A DNA stretch of 64,000 nucleotides from positions 248,001-312,000 of the forward strand of contig NZ_BLIV01000004.1 of assembly GCF_009811755.1 (NCBI RefSeq). The letters run 5' to 3'. The position numbers were made by a program, and so were the translations under genes. The DNA comes from Roseobacter cerasinus. Lineage in GTDB: Bacteria; Pseudomonadota; Alphaproteobacteria; Rhodobacterales; Rhodobacteraceae. How positions within the stretch are numbered: the stretch's first letter is position 1; the number at the start of each line of letters is the position of its first letter. The notes under the pieces were generated by a model. The model did not search any database. It saw only the letters and a list, made by a program, of their open reading frames with translations, and was not told the origin of the DNA. This document shows positions 52,134 to 61,558 of this stretch, one piece after another.

Positions 52134-52163
52134 TTGTATAAACCGATCGGTTGGTCAATAAAT
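52134..52163. promoter_or_regulatory. Divergent paaI/paaZ promoter with probable PaaR operator
   Basis: A perfect 12-bp palindrome AACCGATCGGTT (52141-52152) lies between a TTGTAT (52134-52139) and an AATAAA (52157-52162) spaced by 17 bases on the plus strand, and next to TTGACC on the minus strand. ACCGATCGGT-type dyads are typical of TetR-family regulators of acyl-CoA pathways. Repression by PaaR is inferred. Confidence 0.65.
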
Positions 52164-52192
52164 GTTCCAATCACCCCCAGCCGGAGGCCGCG

Positions 52193-53712
52193 ATGACCCT
52201 GATCGACGTAAAGAGCTTTGCCGCAGGGCAATAGATCGCCCCGGATGACAGCGCGCGCATGATCGAGAATGCGGTCACCGGCGCGGCGATGGCGCGGGTG
52301 GGGAACGAGGCGCTCGACGTGCAGGCGATGCTCGCTCACGCGCGGAACGTGGGTGGGGCGAACCTGCGCAAGAGCGCCTTCCTCGGCCAGCACATCTGCA
52401 CGCCGCTGCGCGGGGTCGCGGTGCATATCAACGCCTTCAACTTCCCGGTCTGAAGCATGTTGGAAAAGCTCGCGCCGACGCTGCTGGCCGGTGTGCCCAC
52501 CATCGTGAAACCGGCCACCGCCACCTGCTATGTGACCGAACGCGCGGTGCAGATCCTGCTGGCGAGCGGCCTTCTGCCCGAAGGTGCGCTGCAGCTGGTC
52601 GCGGGAGGCTTGGGCGACATGCTCGACCACCTGACCGATCAGGATGTGGTCAGTTTCACCGACTCTGCCGACACGGCGCCGAAACTGCGCTCCGCCCCGC
52701 ATCAGATGCGAAACGCGATCGGCTTCATTGCCGAGCAGGACAGTCTGAGCGCCTCGATCCTCGGCCCGGATGCCGTTCCTGGCATGCCTGAGTTTGAGCT
52801 TTTCATCAAAAAAGTGCGGCGCGAAATGACTGCAAAAGCCGGGCAGAAATGCACCGCCATCCGCCGCATCCTGATCCCAGAGGCGCAGGTTGAGGCGGTG
52901 ACGGACACGTTCTCGCGCAGCCTCGCCAAGACGGTGATTGGCGACCTGCGATCCGAGGGAACGCGCATGGGGTCTCTGGTCTCCAATGCCCAGAAGCGGG
53001 ATGTGCTCGAAAAAGCGCAGGTTATTGCGACCGAAGCAGAACGCGTCTTTGGCAATCCGGACGATTTTGACGTCGTTGGGGTCAGCGCAGATCAGGGCGC
53101 CTTCCTGCCGCCGATGCTCTCTTACTGCGCGGCCCCCGATAGCGCCACCCGTGTGCGCGACACCGAAGCCTTTGGTCCGGTCTCAACTCTCATGGGCTAC
53201 CGCGACCTCGACCATGCGATCGCGCTGGTGAACCGCGGGCAAGGCTCGCCAGTGGCCTCCGTCTTGACCCATGATCCGGAGGTGGCGCTCGACGCAGGTG
53301 CCTTTCACGGGTGGCTCTATTTCAACAACCGCGATTCCATGGGTGAAAGCACCGGGCAGGGGTCGCCCTTGCCGCATATGGTGCGTGGTGGGCCGGGCCA
53401 CGCGGGCGGCGGCGAAGAGATGGGCGGTGTACGCGGCGTGATGCACTCCATGCAGCGCACCGCGGTGCAGGGCAGCCCGGACATTCTCACAGGTGTGACC
53501 GGCCGACGGGTGCCGGGTGCAGCTTAGATCAAACAGGACCCGCATCCTTTCACCCGCAGCTTTGACACGCTGGCCATCGGCGAGACTCTGCGCAGCCCGT
53601 CCCGCGAGGTCACACTCGAAGATATCGAAATCTTTGCGCGGTTCACGGCTATCTGTTGATCAGCTTTGCCGTCGGCCTCTTTGTTGAACCCTCCGAAGGG
53701 CCGGTTGGAGCC
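52193..53712 (+). pseudogene. paaZ: Decayed paaZ (oxepin-CoA hydrolase / aldehyde dehydrogenase)
   Basis: The start (MTLIDVKSFAAGQ) runs into a stop at codon 14, then matches PaaZ again ([13 protein letters not shown]...). About 100 ALDH residues are missing before '[13 protein letters not shown]', where TGA replaces the conserved Trp. A long open stretch (52457-53527) keeps most of the ALDH domain including the active-site Cys (KAGQKCTAIRR). A stop at 53527 precedes the MaoC-like hydratase part ('HPFTRSFDTLAIGETLRSP'), which is itself internally deleted and frameshifted ('GYLLISFAVGLFVEPSEGPV') and cut off. Normal PaaZ is about 680 residues; this one cannot give a working bifunctional enzyme. 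Confidence 0.9.
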
Positions 53713-53713
53713 C

Positions 53714-54036
53714 GACAGCCCATTGCCTGACTGGATGGCGGACAAGGTTTGCCTGCCGGACATGCTGCGCCATGCGGCGATTTTCGCAGATCTCCTGGAT
53801 GCCTGTAGCGAGGTTCTGTCGGCGCGCGCGGCGGTATCGCCACTGGAGTCGCGGTCCTGCGCATTCTGGTTGTTCATGGCTGGCGCCGGATTGTGCTGAA
53901 GGTGCGCGCGCTGCCTGCGCATGTGTTCCCGCAGGACTGGGCGGGCGAGCGGTGCTGTGCGCGGGTGCGACAACTGCTGCACGACCACCCCAGAATTGAC
54001 CTGTCCGGCCTTGAGGCGCCGAGCGCGGCTGCGTGA
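53714..54036 (+). pseudogene. Probable relic of a PaaX-family regulator (C-terminal part)
   Basis: One frame reads 'DSPLPDWMADKVCLPDMLRHAAIFADLLDACSEV'-like sequence from 53714, and after a frameshift near 53860 another reads 'VLRILVVHGWRRIVLKVRALPAHVFPQDWAG...LLHDHPRIDLSGLE' to a stop at 54036. The second part resembles the C-terminal domain of PaaX-type repressors (hydrophobic-H-x-W/Y-R-R, ...LP...PxDWxG). Fused directly to the broken paaZ, so both look like one decayed block. Shown in pieces to respect length; the match is by memory of the family only. Confidence 0.4.
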
Positions 54037-54056
54037 CGTCTCTGCAGTGTCCTGGC

Positions 54057-54758
54057 CTAGTTCCCGGATCGGCGTTGATAGACCCGCACACCGGGTTGGG
54101 AGCTTTCCCGGTCAAGGCCAAACCCCTTGTCGGTCAGCCCTGCGTTGATCTCCTGAAGCCCATCCCGACCATAGACCTGGCGATGCACCTCGAAAATCAG
54201 CGTGTTTATGCCGCCAAGGTCGGCATGGCGCAGGAATTCCAACTCGGCCCCTTCGATGTCCATCACGATCACATCATGTGGGAAACCCGCTTTGAGCGCT
54301 CCGTAGGGCAGAACAGGGACCTGAACACGCCGGGCCTTCTCGGGCTTTTTCAGGACAGTCAGGGCCGAGCCAAGGAAGTTCCCGCGCAGGAAGAAGTCTA
54401 CCTCCTTCGGCGCATTCGGCTGCGACAGCACCACCGCGTGGCGCACCGCGATGATGTCGGAGAGATCATTGTGGGTGTAAAGGCTCCGGATATGTGGGAT
54501 CAACTCCGGGTTGGCCTCGATGGCGAGCACCCGCTCAGGCGCACAGTTCCGTGCGATCACGGCACCCACGATGCCGGAGCCTGCGCCCATCTCAAAGATG
54601 CGCGCGCCGGGTGTGATGGCCGCAAAGCTGGCCTTGACCTCCTTGCCCTCATAGCGCCCATCCTGCATCGCGCGGATCATCTTGGGCCCGAAATGCGGCG
54701 CTGCGGGCACCTCGATGCCATGATAATCTGCAATGATCTCCGGGGGCTGGTCTGTCAT
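54057..54758 (-). CDS. FkbM-family SAM methyltransferase
   Basis: 233 residues from ATG 54758 (an upstream in-frame ATG at 54797 is possible). SAM motif 'ARIFEMGAGSGIVGAVIAR' (near 52-70), 'VLAIEANPELIPHI' and the FkbM ending 'DVIVMDIEGAELEFLRHADL...LIFEVH'. FkbM enzymes O-methylate sugars or lipids. Neighbouring glycosyltransferases suggest a surface glycan target. Confidence 0.85.
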   Translation of the reverse strand: MTDQPPEIIADYHGIEVPAAPHFGPKMIRAMQDGRYEGKEVKASFAAITPGARIFEMGAGSGIVGAVIARNCAPERVLAIEANPELIPHIRSLYTHNDLSDIIAVRHAVVLSQPNAPKEVDFFLRGNFLGSALTVLKKPEKARRVQVPVLPYGALKAGFPHDVIVMDIEGAELEFLRHADLGGINTLIFEVHRQVYGRDGLQEINAGLTDKGFGLDRESSQPGVRVYQRRSGN

Positions 54759-54944
54759 CGTCGGGGTCCGATCTGGGCGGGCGCGCTGCCCCTTCATGTT
54801 TCAGAAATCCGAACGGCGCGCAAACCTGGCCATCTGAGCGGCCAGTCGAGATCACAGCCGTTGATCAACGAGAACTTTGTTGTTGCGCGCGAGTGTAGTA
54901 TCGCTCACCGAAGCGCAACAAGATCAGAGTGAACAGGCCCGCCC
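54759..54944. promoter_or_regulatory. Divergent promoter region of the glycan genes
   Basis: 186 bases between the divergently oriented methyltransferase and glycosyltransferase genes. Moderately AT-rich around 54870-54900. No clear operator or -10/-35 pair could be singled out. Confidence 0.35.
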
Positions 54945-55760
54945 ATGCCCGAATTGAACCGCAGACCGGTGGCGTCACTCTGGATCGGCACGCGGCTGCA
55001 CTACCTCAACCAGCTCTGCCTGAAGTCGCATGTGGCGGAAGGGCATCCAACCACGCTCTACTGCACCGACGTGGTAGAGAATGTGCCTGAAGGGGTCGCG
55101 TGCCGCCCCGCCTCGGAGATCTATGACATTGACATGGGACTTGTGAGCAAGACCAGCGCGTCGTTCCTGTCGAATGTGTTCCGCTACAAGATGATTGAGA
55201 AGACAGGGGCGATCTGGATCGACTGCGACGCCTTCTGCCACAAACCCTTTCCTGAGGAGGAGGGGTACATCTTTGGCGAGCACAGCTATCGCGGGGCGCT
55301 GAATTGCGGGGTCGTCGGTCTGCCACAGGGCAGTGAGGTGCTGGGGATGCTGCTCGATTATTACGACGATCTGCCGGACTATCCGGCGTGGTGGGGCCGA
55401 CGCCAGCGCAAGAAGATGGACGCGCAGGATCCGGGGTTGTCGCACGCGGCACGCATCTACGCGACGGAGCGCACGGCCTTCGGGCCGCAGGCGTTCACGC
55501 ATTTTGCCAAGGTGTCGGGGATCTTTGCGCAGGCGCGGTCGCGCGATGTGCTCTACCCCGTGCCGTTCCAGCTGAATGACGTGTTCTACGACCCGCACGG
55601 GCGGGTGGAGGGGCATTTCACGGATGCGACGCTGTCGGTGCATCTTTACACCAACGGCACGCGGCGCTGGTGGCGCAAACATGTGCCGGAGCCAGGCTCT
55701 TATGCGGAGCGCATGTGCGCCCAGGTGGGTATCGATCCAAGCCTTGCGCTCGAACAGTGA
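54945..55760 (+). CDS. Glycosyltransferase with DxD motif (GT32-like)
   Basis: 271 residues. 'GAIWIDCDAFCHKPF' (near residues 86-100) holds the DxD-type metal/nucleotide-sugar motif of glycosyltransferases containing DXD; 'NCGVVGLPQGSEVLGMLLDYYDDLP' follows. The N-terminal 'VASLWIGTRLHYLNQLCLKSHVAEGHPTTLYC' matches the usual opening of this group. Probably adds a sugar to a surface glycan. It is followed after 54 bases by another glycosyltransferase gene. Confidence 0.82.
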   Translation: MPELNRRPVASLWIGTRLHYLNQLCLKSHVAEGHPTTLYCTDVVENVPEGVACRPASEIYDIDMGLVSKTSASFLSNVFRYKMIEKTGAIWIDCDAFCHKPFPEEEGYIFGEHSYRGALNCGVVGLPQGSEVLGMLLDYYDDLPDYPAWWGRRQRKKMDAQDPGLSHAARIYATERTAFGPQAFTHFAKVSGIFAQARSRDVLYPVPFQLNDVFYDPHGRVEGHFTDATLSVHLYTNGTRRWWRKHVPEPGSYAERMCAQVGIDPSLALEQ

Positions 55761-55814
55761 GCCACCGCAATCGCGCTTGAAAAACACATAAGTCCGCATG
55801 GCACGACGCTGGCT

Positions 55815-57560
55815 GTGTCGATGATGAAGGACGAGGCGCCCTATCTCATTGAATGGGTTGCCCATCATCTCGCGGTCGGCTTCACGGATATTCTCGTCTA
55901 CACCAACGATTGCACGGATGGCACGGATGACATGCTGATCCGGCTGGAGGAGCTGGGGCTGGCGCATCACCGGCGGAATGTGATCCCCGAGGGGCGCAAG
56001 CCGCAGCCCTCTGCCATCAAGCACGCGCAGGACGAGCCGATTGTGCAGCAGGCGGATTGGGTGCTGCTCTTTGATGCGGATGAGTTCTTGTGCATCAATT
56101 ATGGGGATGGCCGACTCGACAGTCTGCTGGACGCGGCGGGTGGGGCCAATGGCATTGTAATCACCTGGCGGGTGTTCGGCTCGGGCGGGGTGCAGGACTG
56201 GAGCCGCGCGCCTGTGACCGAGCAATACCAGCACGCGGCCCCGCCCTTCTGGAACAAGGGCTGGGGGGTGAAGACGCTCTTCCGGCATGATCCGGAAAGT
56301 TGGCGTCTGGGCATCCACCGCCCCAAGATCAAGGCCAAGCAGCTCAAGACCGATTTCCCCGACCGCGTGCGCTGGCTGAACGGGTCGGGCCTGCCGATGG
56401 AGGATTACTTCAAGTTCCGCGGCTGGCGCTCGATCCGGCGGACGGTGGGCTATGACTGGGTGCAGATGAACCACTATGCGGTGAAATCCGTCGACGCCTA
56501 TGCGGTGCGCAAGTTTCGCGGCAACGTGAATTTCAAGAAGGACAAGTACAACGCAGACTACTGGGCGCTGCAGGACCGCAACGAGGTGCATGACACCAGC
56601 ATCCTGCGCTACCGGGAGGCGCGTGCACGGATCGCGGCGGAACTGCTCAAGGACCCCGTGCTCAACCGGTTGCATCACGACGCGCTTGCGCAGGTCGAGG
56701 CGCGTCTGGCTGCCTTCAAGCAGACCGAGGACTATACCACGCTGAAGGCCGGGTTGCAGGCGGCCTCGCAAGTGCCGCTGGCGCAGGTCAATGCAAGCCC
56801 GCCCAAAGCGCGCGATCCTGCGAAGATAGCCGCCAAGATGAGCGAGGTGGAGCAGCGCGCGGCGGCCCGCCCGAAGTCAGAGCGCCGCAATGCGCCTGCG
56901 GTCGAGGTCGCAGATCCCTACAGCGCGGGCGCGTTCTACGTCTCGCGTGAGATTGAGGTGGATGACACGTGGTCGGGCGAGGTGGTGCCAAACCATGGTG
57001 TGGAACTGCCTCTTGATGCGCGCATATTCACGCCTCATGCGCTCGACGATATCCAGGCTGGCAAGTTCGATCGGCGCCATGCACGGCACCTGCCGGGGTT
57101 TTTGGAGGGACACACACGGGTCATGGTGGTTGGATCCGGGGTTTGCTTTCTGCCGATACTGGCCTGCTTCGCACGGCCCGATGTGGTGGTGCTGGCGCAT
57201 GAGGCGCGTGCGGATCTTGCCGCTGTCGGGCGTGGTTTGGCGCGGGCACATGGGCTGGCCAGTGACCGGCTCAAGATCGTGGACGGCCCTTTGTTTTTTG
57301 CGGGCGACGATCCCTCGAAAGACGCGCGCGGTCTGGCGGCCATGGTGGCGGATTTTGCCCCAACTGCGCTGCTGCTCGACATGCCCGGGATCACTCCGCA
57401 GGCTGTGGCCTCTTCGCTGGTCCTGCCGTTGCGGCGCATCCTGTTGACCACGCGGATGGCTGTGGCCGGTTGGCCTGATGCGCTTGCCGATCTGGGGTTT
57501 GCAGCGCCAGTTGAGCCACATAGATCCGGCATGTCCGTCTTTGATCGCAGTCGCCCCTAG
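55815..57560 (+). CDS. Glycosyltransferase family 2-like protein with extra C-terminal Rossmann-like domain
   Basis: 581 residues from the GTG at 55815; the frame is open to 55761 but has no usual start codon there. The N-terminal 320 residues are a Glyco_tranf_2_4-type domain ('SMMKDEAPYLIEWVAHHLAVGFTDILVYTNDCTDGTDDM', 'WVLLFDADEFL' with DxD). After a Pro/Ala-rich linker, the last 200 residues show 'RVMVVGSGVCFLPILACFARPDVVVLAHEA', resembling the SAM-binding motif I of a methyltransferase. It may both transfer and modify a sugar. No AUG close to the true N-terminus makes the start uncertain. Confidence 0.82.
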   Translation: MSMMKDEAPYLIEWVAHHLAVGFTDILVYTNDCTDGTDDMLIRLEELGLAHHRRNVIPEGRKPQPSAIKHAQDEPIVQQADWVLLFDADEFLCINYGDGRLDSLLDAAGGANGIVITWRVFGSGGVQDWSRAPVTEQYQHAAPPFWNKGWGVKTLFRHDPESWRLGIHRPKIKAKQLKTDFPDRVRWLNGSGLPMEDYFKFRGWRSIRRTVGYDWVQMNHYAVKSVDAYAVRKFRGNVNFKKDKYNADYWALQDRNEVHDTSILRYREARARIAAELLKDPVLNRLHHDALAQVEARLAAFKQTEDYTTLKAGLQAASQVPLAQVNASPPKARDPAKIAAKMSEVEQRAAARPKSERRNAPAVEVADPYSAGAFYVSREIEVDDTWSGEVVPNHGVELPLDARIFTPHALDDIQAGKFDRRHARHLPGFLEGHTRVMVVGSGVCFLPILACFARPDVVVLAHEARADLAAVGRGLARAHGLASDRLKIVDGPLFFAGDDPSKDARGLAAMVADFAPTALLLDMPGITPQAVASSLVLPLRRILLTTRMAVAGWPDALADLGFAAPVEPHRSGMSVFDRSRP

Positions 57561-59590
57561 CCGTGTGGCGCGGGTAGGGCGACAGCCCGGCTGCCCCGTG
57601 CCGCGAGATCTTCTTCCAGCGCCTCGATCTCACGCGCGTCCGGCAGGTCTGGCGCAAAGTTGCGGTCCACGTAGTGCAAAGCCTTTAGCTGGTCGAACAG
57701 CGCGCCAAAGTCGAGCTGACCTACGGAGCGGAAATCCACCCGTTTGGACCCGGCCACCAGCCAATCCTTGCTGATCACATCAATCACATCTGGCGTCGTA
57801 TCGCAGAAGGCCTCGTACTGACGAATATAATCGGCCGCATTGGCGCGGGAACGGCGCAGGATCAAGCAGACACGTGGCGCGGGCGGCAGGAAAAAGGCTG
57901 CCAGATGCAAGGCTGATCCATCTAGAGCCACGACCTGCCGCGCGGCCTTGTAGCGTGCGATCTGTACCTCCAGCGGATGCAGCTCCGGATGGAAAATCTC
58001 ATAGCCCTGCCGCGCGAGGTTGGCTTCGATGACATGCTCGCCCAGAACGCCGCCACGGTGCGGCGGCAGCCGGGCGCGGCTGATGTAAAGCCGCTCGGCC
58101 CCTTCGGCCTTCACCCGGCGCCCTAAGCGGTTTCGCATCAGGTGGCGGTAGTCCGGCGTGCCCGCATATCTTTCGCCCCAGCCAAATCCCAGTTCAGGGA
58201 TGTGCAATGTCTCCACCTGCGTGGGCCGCTCGATAATCTTGACGGGCACGCTCAGCTCAAGCTGGTCGAAAAACGGCGACAGCGCCTTAAGCGCGCGCCG
58301 TGCCTTTCTGACCTTCCCGCGATAGGGCAGGTAGAGGACGCTGTCGATCTCGCCCTCAACGGCCGCCAGCGCCCAGAGGCGGGCTGTGGATTCCACAAGA
58401 AAATGTCCGAAATGCCCCCGGAGGTGCCCGGCAAACAGGTGGTTACCGGCGAGCGTGTCGATGAGTTCCTCATTGGACAGTGTGGGCGGCGGGGTGAATT
58501 TCGTCGCCCTGATCCACGTGCGGGATTGCGCGCAATAGCGGCCACCCGCCAAAAGCACGCCAGAGGCGAGCGCTGTATCGTGTGGCCGTTCAGGGACAAC
58601 AATGGCCCGGCTTTCGGTCGTGATACGACCATTGAGGCGTGCCTTTTGGTGCTGCTCGGCGCGCGGGTTGTCCAGCTTTTCCAGCCTTGTTCGGGCCTTT
58701 TCCAGATAGACCGCGTCAGGGTCCAGCGCTTGCAACCTCTCCAGCGCGACCTTCGCCAGTTGCGGATGGCGGGCAGCAGTGACATTGCTGAGCAGCGCCT
58801 TGCGCCATGGGCGCAAGTTGCGCCGATGGCTCAGGCTGCGCACAAAGGCGGTGGCCTCGAATGTCCCAGCGCCGATGGCGCCAAACAGATCTTCGAGCAC
58901 CCCGCAGGCCTTCACTTGCCGCAAGGCGCGATGCCCGAAATGGCGGCACTTCACATGGGTGACGTTGGGGTGCAGCAAACGCTGGGCGTGCGCGCGATCT
59001 TCGGGAACAAAAGGATCGTAAAAGAGCAGAACCCGCGCGGCCTTGGGCACAGCCTCGGTGGCGTCAAGGAAGGCGGGGCTGTCCCAGTCCCATTTGCGAA
59101 GCGCATATTTGAACCGTGCCTCAAAGGGCGTAATCTGCTGATTGAGCGTCGTCTGCGGGCTGAAAATCGCCACCTCCGCGCCGGGGACCAAGCGGGAATA
59201 GGTCAGCGCTGCATAGCCTCCCATGGAGGTGCCGGTAAAGATAACCCGCTCGAATTGCTCAAAAAAACCGGCCTCCTGTAGGCAGGTCAGCAACATTGGC
59301 GTATCGGCGTTGCGGTACCAGTCTTTGCGGCGCGCGATGAGGCCCAAGATCGAAAATCCAAGCTTTTGCACCCGCATATGCAGCCAGGGTTGCGGCGGGT
59401 CGTATTCACCCACCGAGCCAAGGTTGTCGAATGTGACGAAGAGTACCGGCGCGCGCCGCACGAATTGCGCCTCCACCAGCTGGGATTTGAGAACAAACTG
59501 ATCGCGTTGGGCCGCCTCCGACGCGGAGCGGACCTCTGGCGGAGGCGGGCTGCCCGGCCTCGGGGTCTTCTCTGCTCGCTTTGCTGCCAT
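57557..59590 (-). CDS. Fusion of alpha/beta-hydrolase-like domain with GT61-type glycosyltransferase
   Basis: 677 residues from ATG 59590. Residues about 40-225 have the look of an alpha/beta hydrolase, with the nucleophile elbow GTSMGGYAAL and strands around it ('APVLFVTFDNLG'). Residues about 330-640 are DUF563/GT61-like: 'GHLRGHFGHFLVESTARLWAL', 'AERLYISRARLPPHRGGVLGE', 'EIFHPELHPLEVQIARYKAARQVVALDGSALHLAAF'. It overlaps the convergent gene by 4 bases. The fused hydrolase could remove an acyl group or be a non-catalytic module. Confidence 0.82.
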   Translation of the reverse strand: MAAKRAEKTPRPGSPPPPEVRSASEAAQRDQFVLKSQLVEAQFVRRAPVLFVTFDNLGSVGEYDPPQPWLHMRVQKLGFSILGLIARRKDWYRNADTPMLLTCLQEAGFFEQFERVIFTGTSMGGYAALTYSRLVPGAEVAIFSPQTTLNQQITPFEARFKYALRKWDWDSPAFLDATEAVPKAARVLLFYDPFVPEDRAHAQRLLHPNVTHVKCRHFGHRALRQVKACGVLEDLFGAIGAGTFEATAFVRSLSHRRNLRPWRKALLSNVTAARHPQLAKVALERLQALDPDAVYLEKARTRLEKLDNPRAEQHQKARLNGRITTESRAIVVPERPHDTALASGVLLAGGRYCAQSRTWIRATKFTPPPTLSNEELIDTLAGNHLFAGHLRGHFGHFLVESTARLWALAAVEGEIDSVLYLPYRGKVRKARRALKALSPFFDQLELSVPVKIIERPTQVETLHIPELGFGWGERYAGTPDYRHLMRNRLGRRVKAEGAERLYISRARLPPHRGGVLGEHVIEANLARQGYEIFHPELHPLEVQIARYKAARQVVALDGSALHLAAFFLPPAPRVCLILRRSRANAADYIRQYEAFCDTTPDVIDVISKDWLVAGSKRVDFRSVGQLDFGALFDQLKALHYVDRNFAPDLPDAREIEALEEDLAARGSRAVALPAPHG

Positions 59591-59793
59591 GCATGGTCCC
59601 AATGCCTGCTGCCCCTGCGGACAGCTGTCAGCGGCACCTTAGGCGCGCTCGTCGGCCTGTGCCACGGTCTTTTCCCGCCGGGTTCTTTTGCCGACAGGCG
59701 CACAGAGCTTATCGTTGTATGTGCGCTGGCGCGCTGTTAACTTCATGGATCGCCGCCTAGGGTGCGCGTGAGCAGGCAGAGGACGTCGATCAG
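59591..59793. promoter_or_regulatory. Divergent intergenic region before the ABC-2 exporter
   Basis: 203 bases between the GT61 fusion (minus) and the exporter genes (plus). It is AT-richer near 59700-59750 and should hold both promoters. A GAGGA ribosome site precedes the ATG at 59794. Nothing else is recognised. Confidence 0.35.
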
Positions 59794-60732
59794 ATGACAC
59801 CAATTCTTGATGTCAGGCAGTTGCGTAAGTCTTACGCAGACGGGTTCGAGGCCCTCAAAGGTGTCGATCTGCAGATCGAGCAGGGCGAGATCCTGGCGCT
59901 TCTCGGGCCCAATGGCGCAGGCAAGACAACCTTGATTTCAACTGTCTGCGGGATCACGCGGGCCACCTCCGGTCAGGTCATCGTGGGTGGCCACGACATA
60001 CTCACAGAGTTTCGCGCGGCGCGGACGATGATCGGGCTGGTGCCGCAAGAGATCAACCTGGAGCCGTTCGAGAAGGTCATCAACACCGTGCAGTTCTCGC
60101 GCGGGCTGTTTGGCAAGCCGCGCGATGATGCGACCATCGAGCGGATTTTGCGGCAGCTCTCGCTTTGGGACAAGAAAGACAACCAGATCCGTGCGCTTTC
60201 AGGCGGTATGAAACGCCGGGTCCTGATCGCCAAGGCGCTCAGCCATGAGCCGCGGCTGCTGTTCCTTGATGAGCCCACCGCCGGTGTCGATGTGGAGCTG
60301 CGCAAGGACATGTGGGAGATTGTCGAAGGTCTGAAAGCCGACGGCGTGACCATCGTGTTGACGACCCACTACATCGAAGAGGCCGAGGCGATTGCAGATC
60401 GGGTTGGCGTGATTGCCAAGGGTGAGCTGCTGCTGATCGAGGAGAAAGCCAGCCTGATGGCGCGCATGGGCCAGAAGCAGCTCGATGTGCAGTTGTCAGA
60501 GCCGCTGGAGGCCGTGCCCGATGCGCTGGCGCGGTACAATCTGACGCTTTGCGACAACGGGTGCACACTGACCTATGCATACGACACCCGGGCGGAGCGC
60601 ACGGGCATCACCAAGCTGTTGCGCGATGTCTCGGAGACGGGGCTGGTTCTGCGCGATGTGGTCACGCGGCAAAGCAGTCTGGAAGACATCTTTGTGGGCC
60701 TCGTGCAGGACGAAACGGGAGATGCGGCATGA
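59794..60732 (+). CDS. ABC-2 type exporter ATPase
   Basis: 312 residues. Walker [10 protein letters not shown] (near 38-46), signature ALSGGMKRR, Walker [15 protein letters not shown] and the H-loop LTTHYIEE are intact. The C-terminal extension (about 225-312) is typical of drug/NodI-like exporter ATPases. Its stop overlaps the permease start (ATGA). Confidence 0.9.
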   Translation: MTPILDVRQLRKSYADGFEALKGVDLQIEQGEILALLGPNGAGKTTLISTVCGITRATSGQVIVGGHDILTEFRAARTMIGLVPQEINLEPFEKVINTVQFSRGLFGKPRDDATIERILRQLSLWDKKDNQIRALSGGMKRRVLIAKALSHEPRLLFLDEPTAGVDVELRKDMWEIVEGLKADGVTIVLTTHYIEEAEAIADRVGVIAKGELLLIEEKASLMARMGQKQLDVQLSEPLEAVPDALARYNLTLCDNGCTLTYAYDTRAERTGITKLLRDVSETGLVLRDVVTRQSSLEDIFVGLVQDETGDAA

Positions 60733-61490
60733 ACTGGTCTGCGATCCGGGCAATCTATGTCTTCGAAATGGCGCGGTTCTTCCGCACGCTGGCGCAGAGC
60801 TTTCTTTCGCCAGTGCTGTCCACCTCTCTTTATTTCGTCGTCTTTGGCGCGGCCATTGGCAGCCGCATCCAGGAGATTGAGGGCGTGAGCTATGGCGCCT
60901 TCATCGTGCCGGGGCTGATCATGCTGTCGGTGATCACGCAGGCGATATCCAATGCGTCTTTCGGCATCTATTTTCCGAAGTTCATCGGCACAATCTATGA
61001 GCTGCTCTCTGCGCCGGTGAGTTTTCTGGAAATCGTCGCGGGCTATGTAGGGGCCGCAGCCACCAAGGCGCTGTTCATTGGCGTGATCATTCTGATCACC
61101 GCGTTTTTCTTTGTCGATGTGACGATCCAGCACCCGCTGGCGATGGTGGCGTTCCTGCTGCTCACCTGTCTCAGCTTCGCACTATTGGGATTCATCATCG
61201 GCATTTGGGCGGGCAGTTTCGAGCAGTTGCAACTGGTGCCGCTGCTGGTGGTCACGCCGCTGGTGTTTCTGGGTGGGTCGTTCTACTCAATCTCGATGCT
61301 GCCGCCGGTGTGGCAGACGATCTCCTATTTCAATCCTGTGGTGTATCTGATCTCGGGCTTTCGATGGGCGTTCTTTGGCAGTGCCGACGTGCCGATTGCC
61401 GTCTCTTTGTTTGCCATCGCCGGTTTCACCGCCGCCTGCCTGCTTGTGATCGGCTGGATCTTCAAAACCGGCTGGCGCATTCGGCAATAA
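60729..61490 (+). CDS. ABC-2 type exporter permease
   Basis: 253 residues with six hydrophobic segments; 'GRSKGFIE'-like ABC-2 layout is visible as '[42 protein letters not shown]' and '[37 protein letters not shown]'. Works with the preceding ATPase; the substrate is unknown (drug, lipid or glycan). Confidence 0.9.
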   Translation: MNWSAIRAIYVFEMARFFRTLAQSFLSPVLSTSLYFVVFGAAIGSRIQEIEGVSYGAFIVPGLIMLSVITQAISNASFGIYFPKFIGTIYELLSAPVSFLEIVAGYVGAAATKALFIGVIILITAFFFVDVTIQHPLAMVAFLLLTCLSFALLGFIIGIWAGSFEQLQLVPLLVVTPLVFLGGSFYSISMLPPVWQTISYFNPVVYLISGFRWAFFGSADVPIAVSLFAIAGFTAACLLVIGWIFKTGWRIRQ

Positions 61491-61558
61491 AGCCGCAGCG
61501 AAAAAGCTTATCACCTGCCATCTTGTTTGCGGGGGGGTGCCATTCTACATGGGGTCAC

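Noticed and set aside
53524-53988. 154-codon minus-strand open frame
   Set aside because: Covers the decayed paaZ tail and PaaX-like relic; no domain and no upstream signal.
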